From contig OZ245840.1 of assembly GCA_965228775.1 (NCBI GenBank), positions 2,356,001 to 2,420,000 on the forward strand: 64,000 nt of DNA, written 5' to 3'. A program made the translations under genes and the position numbers. Below the pieces are notes generated by a model. That model ran no database searches. It was not told the origin of the DNA and was given only the letters and a program-made list of their open reading frames with translations. Position 1 is the first letter of the stretch. Each line of letters begins with the position of its first letter. This DNA comes from JANQMY01 sp965228775. GTDB lineage: Bacteria; Pseudomonadota; Alphaproteobacteria; JANQMY01. Positions 61,011-64,000 of the stretch are shown here, in pieces.

Positions 61011-61466
61011 CTAGAGGTCTTTGGCCGCCTGCTTGATGGCCTTCCGTATGCTGATATAGGTGGCGCAACGGCAGATATTACCGTTCATAGCCTCGTCAAT
61101 ATCTTCATCTTTGGGGCGGCGGTTTTCTTCTAGCAGCGCGGCGGCGGACATAAGCTGACCCGCTTGGCAGTATCCGCATTGGGGCACATCGATATCTTCC
61201 CATGCGCGCCGCAAAGCATCGGCGACCTTACCGGAAATGCTTTCGATGGTAGTGATTTTCGACCCTTCCAGCGCATCATGGGGCGTGCTGCAGGATCGGA
61301 TGGGCACGCCGTCCACGTGCACGGTGCACGCGCCACATTGCGCGATGCCGCAACCGAACTTGGTCCCGGTGAGCTTCAGGTGATCCCGCAACACCCAGAG
61401 AAGCGGTGTGCCTTCGGCAGCGCTTACGTCTTGGTCCTGACCATTGATGTTGAGTGTGACTGTCAT
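61011..61466 (-). CDS. Molybdenum hydroxylase [2Fe-2S] small subunit
   Basis: A 151-residue iron-sulphur subunit of the xanthine-oxidase family (CoxS/IorA-like). The plant-type cluster motif is FGCGIAQCGACTVHVDG with the fourth Cys in IRSC, and the second cluster, in the helical part, is CGYCQAG with NICRCATY. It passes electrons from the large subunit to an acceptor. No export signal. Its ATG lies nine bases after the large-subunit stop; wait for the reading direction, the small subunit gene is downstream of the large one on the minus strand. Together they form a two-gene hydroxylase like isoquinoline 1-oxidoreductase. Confidence 0.93.
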   Translation of the reverse strand: MTVTLNINGQDQDVSAAEGTPLLWVLRDHLKLTGTKFGCGIAQCGACTVHVDGVPIRSCSTPHDALEGSKITTIESISGKVADALRRAWEDIDVPQCGYCQAGQLMSAAALLEENRRPKDEDIDEAMNGNICRCATYISIRKAIKQAAKDL

Positions 61467-61475
61467 ATCCGCCCC

Positions 61476-63821
61476 TTAGCCTTTCTGTACGCCATTGATC
61501 GGCAGTACATCCCCGTTTGCCCCGAAGATCGGAAGTTCCCTGATGCGCAAGCCGGTGGCATCGAAGATCGCATTGGTAAGCGCAGGCGCGGCGGGCGGCG
61601 TGCCCGGTTCCCCCGTCCCCGCGGGCGGCGCGTCGGAGTCGACGACCTCCACTTCCATCTCTTTCGGCGCTTCGCCCATGCGCATCACGCGCCAATCCGG
61701 GAAATTACCCTGGACGATGGCGCCATCCTTGGCGGTGATTTCGCCATAGAGCGCGTTCGACAAACCGAATAGCGTGCCGCCTTCGAACTGGTCTTCCGCA
61801 TGGCGCGGATTGACCACGGTGCCCGCATCGGCCGCGAGCCAAATGCCGGGAATTTCCAACCGGCCCTCCTCATCCACGGACACTTCGATGACCGTGGCCA
61901 CATAGGTGAGAAAAGATCTGTGCGCGGCGATGCCCAACCCGTGACCTTTCGGCAAGCGCCTGCCCCAACGGGCCATGCGGGCTGCCTGTTCGATCACATG
62001 GCGCAGACGCCCTGTTTCAATCGGGTATTCTGCCAACGACGCATTGTAGTTGATGTAAGAGGCGCCTTCCGTTCCCGGATCAAAGGTACGGTCCGCGCCG
62101 ATGAGCTCAAGCAGAAAATCTTTCTGGTCTTTGCCAGCTGCATGGGCAAGTTCGGCCATGAAGCTCTGCACACCGAAGCAATGGAACGTATTGCAAACCG
62201 AGCGGAGCCATCCGATGCGCACATGGGCTTCCGCCGCGCCCGTTTCCACCTGAAGGTTTGGTATATCGAACGGATTGTCCTGCGCGCCTTGAGACATTTC
62301 CCAGTCCTGCGGGCCTTTGGCGTTAGGCGCAAAGATCGACAGGATCGACGGGAAGGCAGAGCGGTGAAGCCATGCGGTGCAATTCCCGTCCTTGTCCAGC
62401 GCTCCTTCGAAATGCTGAGCATTGGCGGCGTGGAAATAATCGTGGCGCAAATCATCTTCACGGGTCCAGGTGACTTTGACCGGGCGCCCCATTTCTTTCG
62501 CAAGCAAGGCCGCCTCCACCACATAATCCGGCTTTGACTTACGTCCGAAGGCCCCGCCCAGCCAAGTGGTATGGACGGTGATGTTTTCCAGTGGCAACCC
62601 CAAAAACCGCGACAGCGTATTGCGCGTGGTCTGAGCGTCTTGCAAACAGCCCCAGCATTCAAGCGTATCGCCGGTCCACTCAGCAGTGGCGCTGACGGGT
62701 TCCATGGGTGAATGGGAATAATGCGGCGTGTAGTAGTCAGCGGCGAGTTTCGTGTCCGCGCCGGCCATCGCCGCCGACACATCCCCCCGGCTGCGCAAGA
62801 CATCGCCGGATTGGGCGACGGCGGCTTTCAGACCTTCCTTATACGCGTCGGAATCATAGGTACCGTTAGGCCCCGCCTCCCAGTCCACCTGCAAGGCCTC
62901 GCGCCCTTGAATGCCAGCCCAAGTGTCGGTGGCGATCACCGCCACGCCGCCAAGCGCCTGAAAGAAGGCGGGCGGCTGAGGCGATGGCAGCGTGATTGTT
63001 CTGATCACCCCCGGCACTTTGAGGGCTTCCGTGTCATCGACACTTTTCACGCTGCCGAACAATTGGGGCGGATGGGCGATCACCGCGTGAACCATGTTGG
63101 GGCGGTCCACGTCGATCCCATATTCGCCTTCACCGCGAATAATTTTTGGCACCGTCAGAGAGCGGATGGGTTTACCCATATATCGCCAATCGCGCCGCTC
63201 TTTAAGGTTCACAAGGTCTTCCGTGGGCAGGGGAAGAGCGGCCGCCGCGTTTGCCAGCGCGCCATAGCCAAGGGTCTTTCTGTTGCGCGTGTTTCTGACC
63301 TTGCCAAGTTCGGCCTTGCAGCGCGATACATCCACGCCCCACTCATTGGCGGCTGCTTGTTCCAGCATCCCCCGCATGGCGGCCCCTGCCACCCGCAAGC
63401 GATGGAGATTGTAGCGCACGGACCGGGACCCATCCGTATTCTGATCGCCATATTTCTTGTCGCCTTCGGCCTGCACGATCTTGATATCGTCCCAGTCGGC
63501 TTCAAGTTCATCGGCGACGATCTGGGCCATGGCGGTCCAGGCCTGCTGTCCCATTTCCGCCCGGTGGCAGGTGATGCGCACCGTGCCGCTTTCCTCAATT
63601 GCAATCCATAAAGACGGTGTGGCATCGCCGCCCTTTACATTCACGAGGGGCCCGACGGCTTCCGCTTCCGCAGCAATCCCCATGCGTGCGGCACCCGCCA
63701 ATGCCACGCTGACCGCGAAGGCGCCACCGCTCGCGAGCACGCCGCGACGGCTCATGTGCATCACCGGCGGACGGTCTTCGGTCGCCAACGCCTTTTCCGT
63801 GCTCTTTTCAACAGTTTGCAT
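61476..63821 (-). CDS. Molybdenum-cofactor large subunit of a xanthine-oxidase-family hydroxylase, with Tat signal
   Basis: A 781-residue molybdopterin subunit of the IorB/isoquinoline 1-oxidoreductase beta type, which hydroxylates N-heterocycles or oxidises aldehydes. A twin-arginine signal SRRGVLASGGAFAVSVALAG sits at residues 24-43. Cofactor and substrate segments seen include ITCHRAEMGQQAWTAMAQIV, HTTWLGGAFGRKSKPDYVVEA and WLRSVCNTFHCFG, and the late VVNPRHAEDQFEGG. The partner iron-sulphur subunit, nine bases downstream, has no signal and would be exported as a complex. No FAD subunit is encoded here, as is usual in the two-subunit branch. Substrate unknown. Confidence 0.92.
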   Translation of the reverse strand: MQTVEKSTEKALATEDRPPVMHMSRRGVLASGGAFAVSVALAGAARMGIAAEAEAVGPLVNVKGGDATPSLWIAIEESGTVRITCHRAEMGQQAWTAMAQIVADELEADWDDIKIVQAEGDKKYGDQNTDGSRSVRYNLHRLRVAGAAMRGMLEQAAANEWGVDVSRCKAELGKVRNTRNRKTLGYGALANAAAALPLPTEDLVNLKERRDWRYMGKPIRSLTVPKIIRGEGEYGIDVDRPNMVHAVIAHPPQLFGSVKSVDDTEALKVPGVIRTITLPSPQPPAFFQALGGVAVIATDTWAGIQGREALQVDWEAGPNGTYDSDAYKEGLKAAVAQSGDVLRSRGDVSAAMAGADTKLAADYYTPHYSHSPMEPVSATAEWTGDTLECWGCLQDAQTTRNTLSRFLGLPLENITVHTTWLGGAFGRKSKPDYVVEAALLAKEMGRPVKVTWTREDDLRHDYFHAANAQHFEGALDKDGNCTAWLHRSAFPSILSIFAPNAKGPQDWEMSQGAQDNPFDIPNLQVETGAAEAHVRIGWLRSVCNTFHCFGVQSFMAELAHAAGKDQKDFLLELIGADRTFDPGTEGASYINYNASLAEYPIETGRLRHVIEQAARMARWGRRLPKGHGLGIAAHRSFLTYVATVIEVSVDEEGRLEIPGIWLAADAGTVVNPRHAEDQFEGGTLFGLSNALYGEITAKDGAIVQGNFPDWRVMRMGEAPKEMEVEVVDSDAPPAGTGEPGTPPAAPALTNAIFDATGLRIRELPIFGANGDVLPINGVQKG

Positions 63822-63856
63822 AAAGGCCCCCTCTTTTACCTCTCGACAGTGCGGTC

Positions 63857-64000
63857 CTACACATACGCCTCGAACCAGGTGAGCATATCCTCCGGATGGT
63901 CACCGAACCAATTGTAACCGTCAAATCGATGCGTCGGCTCTTCAAGCCAATACATTTCTTTTTTGACAGGAATATTCTCAAACAGTGTGGCGACAAACTC
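63857..64000 (-). CDS. Probable alpha/beta hydrolase (dienelactone-hydrolase type), 3' end only
   Basis: The minus-strand frame runs from the window end to the stop at 63857-63859 and gives the last 47 residues of a protein: VATLFENIPVKKEMYWLEE, then HRFDGYNWFGDHPEDM and LTWFEAYV. This Y-W-L then H-R-F-x-G-Y pattern, ending in WF, is like the C-terminus of dienelactone-hydrolase-type alpha/beta hydrolases, with the catalytic His possibly the one in THRF. The start and core lie beyond the window. It is upstream of the molybdenum hydroxylase by 35 bases, same strand, so the three probably form an operon. Confidence 0.6.
   Translation of the reverse strand, partial: EFVATLFENIPVKKEMYWLEEPTHRFDGYNWFGDHPEDMLTWFEAYV

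Noticed and set aside
62712..63611. Long plus-strand frames opposite the molybdenum large subunit (also 61800-62537)
   Set aside because: The minus strand encodes a full molybdopterin subunit with Tat signal; the plus frames lack domains and good starts.

Overview
The window looks like a chromosomal stretch of a free-living alphaproteobacterium. This is inferred from gene content: a TonB-dependent receptor, a P450, a flavin monooxygenase, acyl-CoA carboxylase and aldehyde dehydrogenase genes, many small one-component regulators, and palindromic intergenic repeats of kinds common in alphaproteobacterial genomes. No rRNA, tRNA, CRISPR array, prophage or transposase was seen. Genes are densely packed on both strands, with many 1-40 base gaps or overlaps that mark short operons.

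Layout. 1-9100: serine hydrolase, cytochrome P450, methyltransferase, secreted and membrane proteins of unknown function, an MFS carrier overlapping an amidohydrolase, and an acyl-CoA carboxyltransferase. 9200-20800: DUF2332, DUF3179, an M20 amidohydrolase, lipoproteins, a zinc peptidase, an LLM flavin oxidoreductase, an SDR, a PadR regulator with a candidate operator, an intergenic repeat cluster and a Na+/H+ antiporter. 20800-33400: tandem DUF3857/transglutaminase-like paralogues, an outer-membrane barrel with a strong terminator, an ECF sigma/anti-sigma pair, a beta-helix membrane protein, a cupin lipoprotein, and a peroxiredoxin-like gene with an in-frame TGA exactly at the catalytic cysteine. 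33500-41000: two carotenoid-cleavage-type oxygenases around a TonB receptor and a solo LuxR-type regulator, with a TetR gene at the end. 41200-44500: a block bounded by copies of one palindrome, TATGC-N5-GCATA, and containing a GNAT, an O6-alkylguanine methyltransferase, a PEP-mutase/isocitrate-lyase-like enzyme, a DUF3237 protein and a MarR regulator. 44500-54600: membrane protein, AraC regulator, a 269-base MITE-like element, a winged-helix/TPR regulator facing an OsmC-flavoprotein-OsmC-methyltransferase operon, and an epimerase/DUF4166 operon with a GbsR-type regulator that shares its operator. 54700-64000: aldehyde dehydrogenase, PNPOx-like and SnoaL-like proteins, a GST, an old-yellow-enzyme gene broken at a (CTGCT)4 repeat, a two-subunit molybdenum hydroxylase, and the 3' end of a probable alpha/beta hydrolase.

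The most notable item is the candidate selenoprotein at 32275-33402: the frame is open for 251 codons beyond the TGA, conserved peroxiredoxin-like sequence lies on both sides, and the TGA replaces the first cysteine of a CxxC motif. Next come the repeat-length frameshift in the old-yellow-enzyme gene and two regulator/operator sets that can be read directly from matching palindromes. Functional calls rest on recognition of motifs and family resemblance by eye; no database search or structure prediction was run.
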